Source: CAZICM01 sp964537685 (GTDB taxonomy: Bacteria; Myxococcota_A; Polyangia; Polyangiales; Polyangiaceae). Taken from it: a stretch of 22,782 nucleotides of DNA. The translations under genes and the position numbers were made by a program. Below the pieces are notes generated by a model that was given only the letters and a program-made list of their open reading frames with translations, did not search any database and was not told where the DNA came from. Every line of letters begins with the position of its first letter. Position 1 is the first letter of the stretch. Shown here piece after piece: positions 8,902-17,200 of this stretch. The stretch is from contig CAZICM010000097.1 in NCBI GenBank assembly GCA_964537685.1, positions 1 through 22,782 on the forward strand, given 5' to 3'.

Positions 8902-9540
8902 CTACGGTCTTTGATGCGATAGCAGCACAAATTCTATACGCCTATTCTTTTTCCGCCCCTCCTCGGTATCGGACAGCGCAATAGGTTTGGTTTCGCCATA
9001 ACCCTTTGAAATAAGCCGTTTGGGGTCCACGCCTTTCTTCTCGATCAGATATCTCTTTACACTTTCGGCACGATCCCTTGTAATCTCCCGGGCCCGCACC
9101 ACCCCGGGACCTTTATCGCGATGACCTTGAATTTCCACCACAAAGGAGCTTTCTTTATTTAAAATATCCCCCACTACATCGAGCACCGCATAACTTTCAG
9201 GCCGGATGCGATCTTTATCAAATTCAAATACAATGGGCTTGGCGATAAGAATAGCGCATCCCGATACCCAAGCCAGCGCATCGGGAGGCGGGGCAACTTC
9301 AGGCGGACACGGGGGCAAGGGAGCGGGCGTACTCGAAGCAGCCGAAGAGGCAACAACAGGGGGAGAAGCGGCGGCGCTGCTTTGAACCGGGGGCGAGGAA
9401 CTCAAACCGGACGCGGAAGGAGCCACGGGCGCTGGAAGCGCTGAAACGCTGGATGCAGGATGCTCTAAAGGCGCAGGCTTAGGCTCGCATCCTAAAGCAA
9501 AGCAAGCCAGCGCACATGGTATCCAGATCTTCACATTCAT
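8902..9540 (-). CDS. OmpA-like peptidoglycan-associated lipoprotein
   Basis: The 212-residue protein begins MNVKIWIPCALACFALGC, a lipoprotein signal with the lipidated Cys at 18. The ATG at 9540 is preferred to one 27 nt upstream because GGAG lies 8 nt before it and the signal peptide then has normal length. Residues 20-90 are a Pro/Ala/Ser-rich linker. Residues about 100-210 are an OmpA C-terminal domain: IVFEFDKDRIRPESYAVLD, VVEIQGHRD, the DRAESVKRYL helix, SKGYGETKPI and the closing KKNRRIEF. Such domains bind peptidoglycan non-covalently, so it tethers the outer membrane to the wall. It converges with the BNR_4 gene (17-nt gap) and diverges from the kinase gene. It resembles Pal in layout but the Pro-rich linker is longer, and no tol genes are nearby. 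Confidence 0.9.
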   Translation of the reverse strand: MNVKIWIPCALACFALGCEPKPAPLEHPASSVSALPAPVAPSASGLSSSPPVQSSAAASPPVVASSAASSTPAPLPPCPPEVAPPPDALAWVSGCAILIAKPIVFEFDKDRIRPESYAVLDVVGDILNKESSFVVEIQGHRDKGPGVVRAREITRDRAESVKRYLIEKKGVDPKRLISKGYGETKPIALSDTEEGRKKNRRIEFVLLSHQRP

Positions 9541-9629
9541 AAACCGACTCCAGGGCAAACGGCGCATCGAAAAGAAAACGACACAAATATCTTGACCTTA
9601 CACAACCAACCGTGCAATCGTGCCTGACG

Positions 9630-11015
9630 ATGAAAGCGGGCGACCGAATCGGCGGCCATTATCAGCTTCAAAAACAGCTCGGTCAAGGGGCAACGGCCAC
9701 TGTTTGGGAAGCCGTGCATACCGTAACGGGGCATAAAGTCGCGGTCAAAATCATCATGGCCCACAGCCCCGAATTTCGCCAGCGCCTCCTTCGCGAAGCC
9801 CGCGCCTACGGCTCTCTACGCCATCGCAATATCGTCGAGATCCACAATATCGGAGAAACCCCCGGAGGCAATCCTTTTTTGGTGATGCAGCTCCTCTCGG
9901 GCGAAACCTTGGCCGAACATATCGCCAAAACCCGAATCATCGAGCCTTTGCGCGCGGCTCAAATCGGCAGGGATATCGCCAATGCGCTCGCAGCCGCCCA
10001 TCAGGCCCATATTGTCCATCGCGACCTCAAACCCGCCAATATTATCCTTCATCATGAATCAGATATGCTCCCAGGAGATTTTATTTTAAAAATCCTGGAC
10101 TTTGGCGTGAGCAAACAGCTTGGCACCGATCAGTCCCATCTTACCCAAACAGGCATGTTGATTGGCTCACCCGGCTATATGAGCCCCGAGCAACTCAGCG
10201 ATTCTGGAAATATCGATCCCCGCTCGGATATATGGGCCTTTGGTGTCATGATGTTCTACATGCTTTGTGGCGAGCTTCCCTTTACGGGCACGGTCCAGGA
10301 GGCGACCCAAAAAATCCTGCGAGCCCCCATTCCCAGAGTATCCGAACGCCGGCCGGGTGTCCCGCCGGAACTCGATGCCCTGGTTGCCCATTGTTTGGTC
10401 CGGGATCGGGCCCTGCGTATTCAATCGGCGGCCGAGCTTTCCCAGCGATTGACGGCGTTTTTACAAGGCGCCCAAGCATCGGCTCAACAAGCCCCCACCA
10501 TTTCCGATATCGAGAAAACCTGGGTTATGCCGATGAAGGACAGAGATTCCAAGGCGGCGCTCCAGGCATCGCCATCCACATTCCCCCCCTCGAGCGCGCC
10601 CCCGGAAAACACCGCCCGCAGATCCCAGCCCCAAAAACCTAGAAACCTCGTTCTATGGATTGCTTTTTCCACCGGGGCAATCACCGCATTTGCACTTGGC
10701 CTTTATCTGATGGGCTCGTCTTCTCCGCCTCAGAAGCCAGCCCCTCAAAGCGTGCTCGCCCCCAGCGCAACCAGCGTTCCCCCACCGCCTTCCAATATTC
10801 CCCCGGCTATTGAATCGGCGCCTGCGCCTGTACCCGAGCCAATGAATACACCCACCGCAATCCCCACCCCGGCCTTTTTTGGACATCCAGCCCCCGCCCC
10901 AAGCACCGCCAAAGCACCGGAAGCTCCCAAACAGCCCCCGTCGCTCAATCCCAGTCCCCCAACCACCAAGCCCGCCAATACCAAAGGGGGGATCATTCGG
11001 GAGACGCCTTTTTAG
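9630..11015 (+). CDS. Membrane Ser/Thr protein kinase (Pkn-type)
   Basis: The ~461-residue protein has a complete Hanks-type kinase domain at residues 11-280: Gly loop LGQGATATV, catalytic Lys40, the ARAY helix after Glu56, HRDLKPAN at 130-137 (catalytic Asp132), DFG at 157-159, an activation segment ending GSPGYMSPEQ, then SDIWAFGVMMFYMLCGELPF. One transmembrane helix follows at about 340-361 (LVLWIAFSTGAITAFALGLYL), then a ~100-residue Pro/Ala/Ser-rich extracytoplasmic tail. PASTA repeats are absent. I chose ATG 9630; GTG 9612 is the alternative, and neither has a good Shine-Dalgarno. The kinase should phosphorylate cytoplasmic targets in response to something sensed by the tail, which is unknown. 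It is divergent from the OmpA-like lipoprotein and lies 74 nt upstream of the L,D-transpeptidase gene, which suggests an envelope-related signal. Confidence 0.92.
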   Translation: MKAGDRIGGHYQLQKQLGQGATATVWEAVHTVTGHKVAVKIIMAHSPEFRQRLLREARAYGSLRHRNIVEIHNIGETPGGNPFLVMQLLSGETLAEHIAKTRIIEPLRAAQIGRDIANALAAAHQAHIVHRDLKPANIILHHESDMLPGDFILKILDFGVSKQLGTDQSHLTQTGMLIGSPGYMSPEQLSDSGNIDPRSDIWAFGVMMFYMLCGELPFTGTVQEATQKILRAPIPRVSERRPGVPPELDALVAHCLVRDRALRIQSAAELSQRLTAFLQGAQASAQQAPTISDIEKTWVMPMKDRDSKAALQASPSTFPPSSAPPENTARRSQPQKPRNLVLWIAFSTGAITAFALGLYLMGSSSPPQKPAPQSVLAPSATSVPPPPSNIPPAIESAPAPVPEPMNTPTAIPTPAFFGHPAPAPSTAKAPEAPKQPPSLNPSPPTTKPANTKGGIIRETPF

Positions 11016-11089
11016 AACCCTTCCAAACGGCGGCGCCAACTTCATGATAGAGAGTTGATTTTTCGCGCTTTCCCCTGAAATATACCCCT

Positions 11090-11911
11090 ATGTCCGACCC
11101 CACTTCTCCCGGCGAAGAAATCGATCCCTACGAAGAGCTCCAACAACCCAAACCCACCCTACAACATCCCCGCTTTGCCGACGATCACCAGCTTACCCAA
11201 GTGCTCGCGGGCCATCCACTAGGAGCGGGAGCCAAAGGAAGCGGGGTGAAGCGGCTTCAACAAGCCTTGGTGGATATGAGCTTTCTCCTTCCAGGCAGCG
11301 CCGACGGCTCCTTTGGAAAACAAACCAAAAAAGCGCTAAAAAATTATCAAATCCATGCCCAAAAAAGCTTTAGCGATGTTCCCGGCACCGGCGAACTCTG
11401 CGCCCCAACGCTGCTTTCGCTGGATCAACTAGCTCCCTCCCCCGAACAAAAAGGCCAGGAAAAAAACCTTCCCCTGCCCTTTTTTGAAGGCAAAGCTCTA
11501 AGGGTCGTGGTCGTAAAAGACGAACACCGCACGTTCTTGTTCGATCGCAAGGGCAAGCTGATGCGCATCTTTCTCAATGCCGTCGGAGCACCCGCGACCC
11601 AAACCGCCGAAGGGCTGAAAGTCGTCGCCTCTAAAATCGATGAAGAAGCCGCAAAAGCCACCGGAATCAGGCTGTGGGGAGGACCTGTCTTCGGTGTGCG
11701 AATTATCGATTTGTCCTGGGCGGATGGCAAAAAATCTGGAGAAGAACTTCATGGAACCAACCTCTCCGCATCGCTGGGCGAAGATGTAAGCCATGGATGT
11801 ATTCGCCACGCCAATCCCGATATTATCGAGCTCTACGATGCCCTTCGGGTTGGAGATAAAGTCGCTATCGTCGCCTCTTTCAATGACCCGCGACTCCATA
11901 CAGGCGAATAA
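11090..11911 (+). CDS. L,D-transpeptidase (YkuD) with peptidoglycan-binding domain
   Basis: The 273-residue protein has a PG_binding_1 domain at about residues 45-110 (GSGVKRLQQALVDMSFL, DGSFGKQTKKALKNYQ) and a YkuD catalytic domain at about 137-262. The active-site motif is H221 GTNLSASLGEDVSHGCIR, with nucleophile Cys237 and Arg239. L,D-transpeptidases form 3-3 cross-links in peptidoglycan or attach proteins to it. The N-terminus (MSDPTSPGEEIDPYEEL) is hydrophilic with no signal peptide or membrane segment, which is odd for an enzyme that must act on the wall; perhaps it is exported by a non-Sec route or released by lysis. No Shine-Dalgarno is visible. It faces pyrE convergently (28-nt gap) and follows the kinase gene, possibly in one transcript. 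Confidence 0.88.
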   Translation: MSDPTSPGEEIDPYEELQQPKPTLQHPRFADDHQLTQVLAGHPLGAGAKGSGVKRLQQALVDMSFLLPGSADGSFGKQTKKALKNYQIHAQKSFSDVPGTGELCAPTLLSLDQLAPSPEQKGQEKNLPLPFFEGKALRVVVVKDEHRTFLFDRKGKLMRIFLNAVGAPATQTAEGLKVVASKIDEEAAKATGIRLWGGPVFGVRIIDLSWADGKKSGEELHGTNLSASLGEDVSHGCIRHANPDIIELYDALRVGDKVAIVASFNDPRLHTGE

Positions 11912-11939
11912 ATTCTATCAAATAAAAAACCAATTTCAT

Positions 11940-12518
11940 CTATTTTAATTCATTCGATTCATCATCGGGCATAAAATCCCTGCGCGTGCAAATCGACACA
12001 ATAGGCAATCCTTCCTGTCGAATTGCATCCGCCCCGCCTTCCAAGCGATCGACAAGCGCCACAACGCCCACCACCCGCGCCCCCGCATCGCGAAGTTTTT
12101 GAACCGCTTTTAAGGTCGACCCGCCCGTCGTAATCACATCCTCCAGCATCACGACCGCCATGCCCGGCCGCAGTGCTTTGTCCCCTTCCACCAAACGCCT
12201 CGAGCCATGATCCTTCGCCTCTTTACGCACATAGAGCGCTGAAACAGGCGCGCCCCGCACAAAACTCGTCAGCGATACCGCACTCGCCAGAGGACAGCCC
12301 CCAAGCTCCACACCCGCCACGGCTTCGCAGGGCTCAAAGGCACGCAGCGCCTCAAACATCAAATCGCCCACCAGCGCATGACCTTCCGCCGTCAGCACCG
12401 TTTGCTTGCAGTCGATAAAAAAATCGCTCTCCCGCCCCGATGCCAGCACCACGCGCTTACGCTCAAATGAACGCTCGCGCAGAAGCTGCACGAGCCGTTC
12501 CCGCGCGCTTGTGCCCAT
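11940..12518 (-). CDS. pyrE: Orotate phosphoribosyltransferase
   Basis: The 192-residue protein converts orotate and PRPP to orotidine 5'-phosphate in UMP synthesis, in the cytoplasm. The PRPP-binding motif is VMLEDVITTGGS (residues 123-134), the flexible catalytic loop is YVRKEAKDHG (96-105), and the orotate side holds SGRESDFFIDCKQT near the N-terminus. Length is normal for bacterial OPRTase. The ATG at 12518 is chosen because AAGGAG lies 6 nt upstream; the frame stays open far upstream, but only as a shadow of the preceding bactofilin tail. It lies 25 nt downstream of the third bactofilin gene on the same strand, so it is probably the last gene of that transcript. No other pyr genes are in the window. 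Confidence 0.93.
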   Translation of the reverse strand: MGTSARERLVQLLRERSFERKRVVLASGRESDFFIDCKQTVLTAEGHALVGDLMFEALRAFEPCEAVAGVELGGCPLASAVSLTSFVRGAPVSALYVRKEAKDHGSRRLVEGDKALRPGMAVVMLEDVITTGGSTLKAVQKLRDAGARVVGVVALVDRLEGGADAIRQEGLPIVSICTRRDFMPDDESNELK

Positions 12519-12543
12519 CCCAAACTCCTTCAAGGTGTCTTGA

Positions 12544-13428
12544 TTATTTGGCGTTCTTGCTCTTGCGAAGCGAGCCTTTGGCGCCTTTGGCAATCGATGG
12601 AATCGCGGGGGCCGGAGGCCCGGCTTCCCCTTCTTGAGCCGCGGAATTCTCTTCCGCTTCCGCCGCCGCAGTCTCGGCTTCTTCCGCTGCTGCTTCCGCT
12701 GCCGCCGCAGGGTTCTCCACCGCAGCCGCAGGTGCCGCAACGGGGGCCGGTGCCGGAGGCGCAGGCATTACAGGCACGGGCGGAACAGCAGGCGACGACG
12801 GCCTAGGTGCGGGGGCCGCCGCCACCGCGGGAGCAGGCTTCGCGGGCGCCGCAACAGGACGAGGCAGCGTCGGTGAAGGAGGAGCCGCAGGCGCCGCGGG
12901 CGCCGCAACAGGTGCCGCACGGACGGGCGCGGATGCAGCAGGAGCGGGACGAGCCGCGGGAGCAGCAACCGCAGGAGCAGGACGAGCCGCAGGAGCAGCC
13001 GCAGGAGCCGGCCTGCCAGCAGGCGCCGTTGGCTTGGCCTTCGCCGGTGTGGCAGCCGCCTGTGCGGCTTGAGCACTCGCCTGTGCCGCCGACGTATACC
13101 CAGGCGGAAGAGGACCCTCTGTCGACACAAGCCCGCGAACCAAAGCCCCGGGACGAATCCCAACCGAAGGCGCGCCCAAATCGCCCACAACCTTTGAGCC
13201 GGCTTCCAACACCAGCATTTCCGTCGCGGAGATATTGCCGAGCACCGCGCCGCGCACTGTCACGCGCCTCGCGCTGATATCGCTCTTCACCATGCCCGTC
13301 TCGGCAATCAACAGCTCGCCGCCGAGCACAATGCTTCCTTCCACGCGACCGTGAACATCCAAATCGGCATCGCCGCGGATATTCCCGCGCACAACCGCCG
13401 TAGGCCCAATCGAGGAAATCTCCGTCAT
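12544..13428 (-). CDS. Bactofilin with long Ala/Pro-rich C-terminal tail
   Basis: The first ~110 of 294 residues are a bactofilin domain with the short repeated beta-helix pattern: TAVVRGNIRGDADLDVHGRV, EGSIVLGGELLIAETG, VRGAVLGNISATEMLVL, SKVVGDLGAPSVGIRPGA. Bactofilins polymerise without nucleotide into cytoskeletal filaments that position wall enzymes and other factors. Residues about 115-285 are a low-complexity Ala/Pro tail with repeats of ARPAPA type and a Glu/Ala patch; the last 14 residues are basic (KGAKGSLRKSKNAK). The start at 13428 follows the stop of the preceding bactofilin by 3 nt, so the genes are probably translationally coupled. The long tail is unusual for bactofilins, which mostly have short unstructured ends; it may be a linker or interaction surface. 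Confidence 0.9.
   Translation of the reverse strand: MTEISSIGPTAVVRGNIRGDADLDVHGRVEGSIVLGGELLIAETGMVKSDISARRVTVRGAVLGNISATEMLVLEAGSKVVGDLGAPSVGIRPGALVRGLVSTEGPLPPGYTSAAQASAQAAQAAATPAKAKPTAPAGRPAPAAAPAARPAPAVAAPAARPAPAASAPVRAAPVAAPAAPAAPPSPTLPRPVAAPAKPAPAVAAAPAPRPSSPAVPPVPVMPAPPAPAPVAAPAAAVENPAAAAEAAAEEAETAAAEAEENSAAQEGEAGPPAPAIPSIAKGAKGSLRKSKNAK
12574..13086 (-). repeat. Low-complexity Ala/Pro-coding tract in the long bactofilin
   Basis: This stretch encodes the Ala/Pro/Glu-rich tail. It contains imperfect short repeats (gcaggagc, gacgagccgc and variants, densest at about 12930-13020) coding ARPAPA-type units. Such tracts often vary in length between strains. Confidence 0.75.
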
Positions 13429-13431
13429 CGG

Positions 13432-13743
13432 CTACACATCCATATCGACGTTGCCCTTAAACGAGGCACCGTCGGCGATGGTCAACCGGGGCGCCTTTAC
13501 ATCGCCCACAAGCCGACCGCCCGCGAGCAAATCCACGCGCTCACTCGCAGCCACATTGCCTGTCACCGTACCGCCGACCGAAAGCGAAACCGCACTGATA
13601 TCCGCCTCGACCTGAGCGCCCGTATCGATGCTCACAACGCCGTCGGAAGACAGCTTTCCCCGCACCGCACCGGCAACCGTCACATCCTCCTCGGACGTGA
13701 TCTCACCCTCGATCGTAATTCCATGTCCGATAATCGTTCCCAC
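13432..13743 (-). CDS. Bactofilin, small (103 residues)
   Basis: Nearly the whole protein is bactofilin domain: MGTIIGHGITIEGEITSEED, VTVAGAVRGKLSSDGVVSID, VEADISAVSLSVGGTVTGNV, GGRLVGDVKAPRLTIADGA. It starts at a GTG (13743) supported by a perfect AGGAGG 4 nt upstream, the strongest ribosome binding site among the three bactofilin genes. It lies 17 nt downstream of the first bactofilin and 3 nt upstream of the third, so the three form an operon. It presumably co-polymerises with its neighbours as a cytoskeletal scaffold. Paralogous bactofilins in one cluster are known in myxobacteria (BacNOP of Myxococcus), but that cluster includes parAB-padC, which are not present here. Confidence 0.9.
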   Translation of the reverse strand: MGTIIGHGITIEGEITSEEDVTVAGAVRGKLSSDGVVSIDTGAQVEADISAVSLSVGGTVTGNVAASERVDLLAGGRLVGDVKAPRLTIADGASFKGNVDMDV

Positions 13744-13760
13744 GCCGCCTCCTGCCTGCT

Positions 13761-14132
13761 TTAACGGCCAAAAAATTCGGCCGGAAGCTCAAACACAGCC
13801 TCGATCCGACCTTTAAAAGAAGCTCCTTCTTCCAGGCTCACTTCCGCGCCGCCCATCGTCCCGGCCACCTTCGCCGTCGACCGGATCACCACCGGCCCGC
13901 GCGCCGTCACATCGCCCACAAGCTCGCCGCCAATGCTCACCGAATCGGCTTCCACAGGGCCCTGCACCTGCGCCCCCTCCTCGATCGACAAGTCCCCGCC
14001 CACGGCGATTCCTCCTTCGACCTGCCCCTCGACACGAAGCGCGCCACTGCCGCTCACCCGGCCGCGCACCCGCGTTCCCCGCCCCAGCACCGACGAAAAT
14101 TCATCGCTCATCGAAGAAGCATTGTTTTGCAT
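13761..14132 (-). CDS. Bactofilin, first gene of the triplet
   Basis: The 123-residue protein has a bactofilin domain from about residue 18: TRVRGRVSGSGALRVEGQVE, GGIAVGGDLSIEEGAQVQGP, ADSVSIGGELVGDVTARGPV, TMGGAEVSLEEGASFKGRIE. The C-terminus AVFELPAEFFGR is a short tail. The start may be ATG 14132 or ATG 14111 (MSDEFSS); neither has a strong Shine-Dalgarno, and 14132 is used here. It is followed by the second bactofilin after 17 nt. A 152-nt gap separates it from the PHP gene upstream; there the only notable item is the in-frame extension after the PHP stop, and no clear promoter was recognised. Confidence 0.88.
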   Translation of the reverse strand: MQNNASSMSDEFSSVLGRGTRVRGRVSGSGALRVEGQVEGGIAVGGDLSIEEGAQVQGPVEADSVSIGGELVGDVTARGPVVIRSTAKVAGTMGGAEVSLEEGASFKGRIEAVFELPAEFFGR

Positions 14133-14164
14133 AACCCGCGATCCAGCACGAAACGGCGGGCACC

Positions 14165-14284
14165 CTACTCCAACGCGATCCCGCTAGCAATGCCGCCTTT
14201 CATCTCCACCGAACGAATATTTTCGATGTCGCATTTGTAGGTTGCGTCCCGCTCGAGACGCCCGCGGCGAATCCATCTGCCCGA
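14165..14284 (-). other. Open in-frame extension after the PHP gene's TGA
   Basis: After the TGA stop of the PHP gene (14287-14285) the same minus-strand frame continues for 39 sense codons to a TAG at 14167-14165. The text reads like ordinary protein (for example DATYKCDIENIRSVEM). It could be chance, a readthrough extension, or a remnant of an older C-terminus or small gene; there is no start codon with a ribosome binding site inside it. Confidence 0.25.
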
Positions 14285-17200
14285 TCAATCGCCGGACGGA
14301 ATCCCCGCGCTCATCATCGCCAGGTCTTCGCAGGTACCCAGCACGTAATAACCGCACACCTTTTCGTCCTGCAGACAGCTCTGCCCCGCGGGACACTGCG
14401 CCGGATCGAACACATCCGCATTGCAGGGCCTCGAACAGAAAGGCGGCAATCCAAGGCTCGACGGCGTAGCCAGCGGCGCGTCGTACACACCATTGCCATC
14501 GGTATCCAAAAAGATCGGATTCGTCACCGCGAAGGGCGGAATCGGATACCAATCCGGCACCGCGGGCGAAGGCGGGAAGAACTGCGCCAGCGCCTTCACC
14601 TGCGTAAACGCAAGGCTTGCAATACGCGGCAACTGAAGCTCTCCAAAAGGCACATCGAGCAGCACCGGACTCATCAGATTTTCATCGTTCAAGCCCATCG
14701 CGACCACCATCACCCACGCATCGTGATCGGGCACCTTCAGCACCACATCTTCATCCACATCCACAATCGCCTGAGGACCTTTCGAAGGCTTCAGCACTCT
14801 CGCAAGCCTTCCGCTCACATAAATCTCGACGCGATCGACACCAAACCAGCTCGCCGTCTCGACGCGCAAATGCAAATTCGTCGCATTGCCCGGCTTCACC
14901 TGAGCGATTTCACCAAAGGTCTTCCCCAAAATATCGGCGCGCACAAACGGCCCGTACGTCGCGAATGCATGGCCATCGCGCAGGCTCGCCGTCGCATCCG
15001 AAAGCGCGATATCGCCCGGAATATCCGTCTCCGAACGGAAATACGTCCTCGGCGTTCCAGGCTCGATCAGCCCATTGTGGCTATCGCTCGAGCCCACCTG
15101 CGTCGGCGAAAAACCAAACTCCAAATAACGGAAGGCATCATCGACATGACCCTGATGATGCGTGCACGGCCAATTCCTTCGCTCGGCCGGCACCGGATCG
15201 TTTCCGTACTGCGCCACATAACAAAACTCCTCGGCCTCCACCGCGGGCGTTTTAAAATCCCAGTGAGCGTTCTGCTCCTCTTCGGTGCGCGTCAAAATCC
15301 GCTTCGCCATCTCCCACGCCAGCGCCGAACGATTGCGGTGCTGACACACCGAAAACGGCTCGCCCGGCTTGCACTCGGCCAGTTTGCCCGCCTTAATCTC
15401 GGGACACGCGCCACCTAAATCGGCTTCGTTTTTCGATGTATCGATACGCAGCAAACACCGGTTAAAATCGACCACTTCCGAGATGGTCGGCGTGCGGATC
15501 AAATCCAGCCGCTTCGCATTAAACACCTCCATCCCATCGAAATCGCAGGCCGCCGTCGTCAAGAGCACATTGCTCTCCGGCTCCGTCCGCTCCATCGAAA
15601 ACGGATCCACCCCAAGCTGATCGATATACCCAATCACGCCATCCCTGGGATGAGCCAGCACCGTAAACAATTCCTCGCCCGGACTCGCCGTCGAACGAAT
15701 GCCCGAAATCACCTCGGGCCCTGTCTCGCACACCCAATCATGCACACCATGATCGGGCACATCGAGCTCGTCGTATTTCAATGGAAACCCTATAAAATGC
15801 CCGAGATCGAGCGTCGACACCTCGGCGCCCACCGCCGTCTTCAGCCAAGGCTCGAGCCCCAGTCTCCGCACGGCCGGCAACAGATCCGTATGCACATCAT
15901 GATCGGTCGCCACAGCCACATCGAGCCCCTCGCTCGCGGCCGTTGTCACCCGCCGCTCCAACTCCATCCCGCTGTCAAAGCTCAGCCTCGAATGCAAATG
16001 CATGTCGATTGAAGCCCAGCCCCGGCTATTGATCTCCCGTCCGACCACCGCCTCCAGCCTATGGATTTCTCCGGGCTTCAGCGTCACATCCGCTTCTTCC
16101 GCACGCCCGTATTCAATCCCGCGCGACACCAGCACCCGATAGCGCCCCGGTTCAACCAGCACTTCGCCTTCACCGCGCGCCGAATACTCAACAGCCCGCA
16201 AACCATTGCCCAAGCGCGCCTCGCCCATGTACACGCGCCTGTGTCCATCGCGCTCCAAAGGCTTTCCATCGGCACCCAGCGAAATAAAACTCAGCTTCGC
16301 CGGCACGGCCTGAGCCCCTGTATCCATCACGCGGTACACAACGCGCGCAGGCAGCGCAAGACTCGGCGCAAACAACGTTTCCGCACCCGCGCTCACCGTC
16401 ACACGCACGGGCGCCGATACCGAATTCCCCGCCGGCGCCGCAGCCACCGCCATATACGTCCCCGCCGCCACCTGAGCCTCAAACCCGCCATCCAGCGCCT
16501 TATCCAGCCCCAAATCCGAATCGATCACATTGAGCAGCCCCACATTGCCCGCCGCCGCAACATTCGCCTCCGCAAGCTCATCCACGCTCGCAAAACCCTG
16601 CTGATGAGCCGCATCGGGATCGCTAAACAAAAACACCCGCGCCTTTGGCACCGGCTGCCCCGTCGAATCCCACAGCACACTGCCCTTCAGCGTTCCCATG
16701 GAAACGCCGCGCACACCATTGGCAATGCTGGCAACACTCGCTATATCGCCCTCGCCCACCGCAAAATAACGTACATAATGAAAGGATTGCTTATTATCAC
16801 AAACATTATCATCGCCGGTATCGGCCAAACAATTGCGTCCAGCGCTTAAAAAGGCCGTCGCGGCGCTTGTAAAAACGGGCACATTTACTTTTGTGGGCTG
16901 AGACTCTTCGGCGGGCGGAGCGGAAAAATAGCCATAGCTCACATCCCCGCCGCTTGCGGCCACGAAATCGAAAGATAGAGGCTGCTGAAAGGTATCGCGC
17001 CTTGAAAACAGGGCATCGAACACGGTTTTCTCTTCGTCATAACCCATGCCCGGCCCAAAAATATCGTTTTGATTTCCAAAGAAAACGAAATCCCCCGCGA
17101 CTACGCCGCCTTTAATATCGGTCGGATTGATCGGATTATCATTGCCCAAAATGCCGAGAAAGATATCGGAAGGCCCCGTATAATTCGAAAGCTTCAGTGG

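Noticed and set aside
11055..11083. Possible leaderless promoter (TTGATT, 17 nt, AAATAT) 6 nt before the L,D-transpeptidase ATG
   Set aside because: The -10 match is only 3 of 6; the lack of a Shine-Dalgarno makes it tempting, but the evidence is too weak to list.
12807..13277. Plus-strand Gln/Pro/Arg-rich frame opposite the bactofilin tail
   Set aside because: Its composition is the complement of the Ala/Pro tract.
14184..14552. Minus-strand 122-codon frame overlapping the PHP gene's 3' end
   Set aside because: It is in a different frame from the PHP gene, lacks a ribosome binding site and has a random-looking sequence.
16061..16849. Plus-strand frame of 262 codons opposite the PHP gene
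   Set aside because: It is Arg/His-rich, has no recognisable motif, and overlaps a gene with clear catalytic residues; typical antisense shadow.
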